Source: Bradyrhizobium erythrophlei (GTDB lineage Bacteria; Pseudomonadota; Alphaproteobacteria; Rhizobiales; Xanthobacteraceae). From it: DNA of 64,000 bases. Below are positions 63,592 through 64,000 of this stretch, in pieces. The stretch spans positions 8,460,001 to 8,524,000 of the forward strand of contig NZ_LT670817.1 in assembly GCF_900129425.1 (NCBI RefSeq), given 5' to 3'. The first letter of the stretch is position 1; every line of letters starts with the position of its first letter. The notes under the pieces were generated by a model. It saw only the letters and a program-made list of their open reading frames with translations. It made no database searches and was not told the DNA's origin. The position numbers and the translations under genes are program-made.

Positions 63592-64000
63592 GCATTCTCG
63601 CGACGCGATGCGCCCGAGGTTTGCAAGAAATCGCCGCCCCGGAAATGAGAGGGCGTGGGGAATGCCGGATGCCCGATGCACCCGCAGCCTCGTGTGCGCA
63701 TATTGGTAGCAAGTATGCACACGAGTATTCACAGCGAGCCACCGGAATCACCCGGCATTCCCGCACGCAATGGTTTTACGGCTTATTTCGTGATCTCCCC
63801 GGCGATCGGCTTTCTTGTCACCGTCGCCTTGCGGAAGATGGCGCGTGCGCCCGGTTGGGCGTAAGCACCTCCGCAAGACTTGACGCCGGCGTCGAGGCGT
63901 CAGGACCACACGATTTCACCGTCCGCATCAGCGCCGTTCGTCAGCATGCCGTTGATCGCTCACGAGCCGAAGCCCGCCCTGCATCACGTGTCACGCCTAA
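63592..64000. repeat. Long structured dispersed repeat, copy 2 (cut by window end)
   Basis: It aligns along its length with 7388-7800. The nested stem is GCGTGGGGAATGCCGG (63653-63668) with CCGGCATTCCCGCACGC (63752-63768, one bulged base), and inside it CTCGTGTGC (63689-63697) with GCACACGAG (63717-63725). The right part shares CAGGACCACAC and GATCGCTCACG with copy 1. It continues beyond base 64000. Confidence 0.85.

Larger units (their letters stand above)
63236..64000. other. Gene-free right edge with two repeats
   Basis: No protein gene is supported in these 765 bases. 63370-63490 is a family A palindrome, and about 63570-64000 is the second long structured repeat, cut by the window end. 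The short frames here are of the spurious kind often called on such repeats. Confidence 0.6.

Overview
The window is dense, GC-rich alphaproteobacterial chromosome. Gene content and order (miaB-phoH-ybeY-tlyC-lnt, rimP-nusA-ylxR-infB-rbfA-truB-rpsO-pnp, irr next to fabA-fabB-fabI), an Irr with the Cys29-Pro30 haem motif and three-histidine motif described for Bradyrhizobium, and several families of dispersed palindromic repeats all point to Nitrobacteraceae, most likely Bradyrhizobium or a close relative. No tRNA, rRNA, CRISPR array, prophage or intact insertion sequence was seen.

Layout. 1-9.5 kb is the most accessory part: a cut TPR protein, an unknown Cys-rich exported protein, a GabD-type dehydrogenase, an unknown small protein, a serine hydrolase, an acyl-CoA ligase, one copy of a long structured repeat and a lytic transglycosylase-like protein. 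9.8-16.7 kb carries housekeeping genes: a PfkB (adenosine) kinase, murJ, trpS, a universal stress protein, an Nfu-type Fe-S scaffold, tsaB-rimI and a Fur/Mur regulator. 16.7-26 kb holds a HAD phosphatase, miaB-phoH-ybeY-tlyC-lnt, a PraR-like regulator, an M20 peptidase and trmB. 26-37.5 kb is the translation and RNA-processing operon; it starts behind a terminator-like leader hairpin and ends at a strong terminator after pnp. 37.8-42.4 kb holds divergent oxyR/katG, a GNAT protein and a GST. 42.6-46.3 kb is fabA-fabB-fabI, divergent from irr. 46.5-53.4 kb has an SH3 protein, a glyoxylate-reductase type enzyme, a MoeB-like enzyme lacking most zinc ligands, a protease-like protein lacking its histidine, ggt and mutM. 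53.5-57.8 kb is ubiE-ubiB then coaBC-dut. 57.9-63.2 kb is a DivL-like kinase, a TsaE-AmgK fusion, a PilZ protein and murU. A second long-repeat copy fills the right edge.

The points most worth following are: (i) CoaBC carries an N-terminal FitA/VapB-type ribbon-helix-helix domain, and two perfect palindromes occupy the 51-base gap just before its start codon, suggesting an enzyme that may repress its own promoter; (ii) the two long-repeat copies share a nested hairpin in which two base pairs have changed by compensatory substitution, so the structure rather than any encoded protein is being kept; (iii) tsaE and amgK are one gene beside a DivL-type pseudo-kinase (Tyr replaces the phospho-His), a PilZ protein and murU, linking cell-wall recycling to a cell-cycle signalling locus; and (iv) the attenuator-like leader before rimP-nusA.
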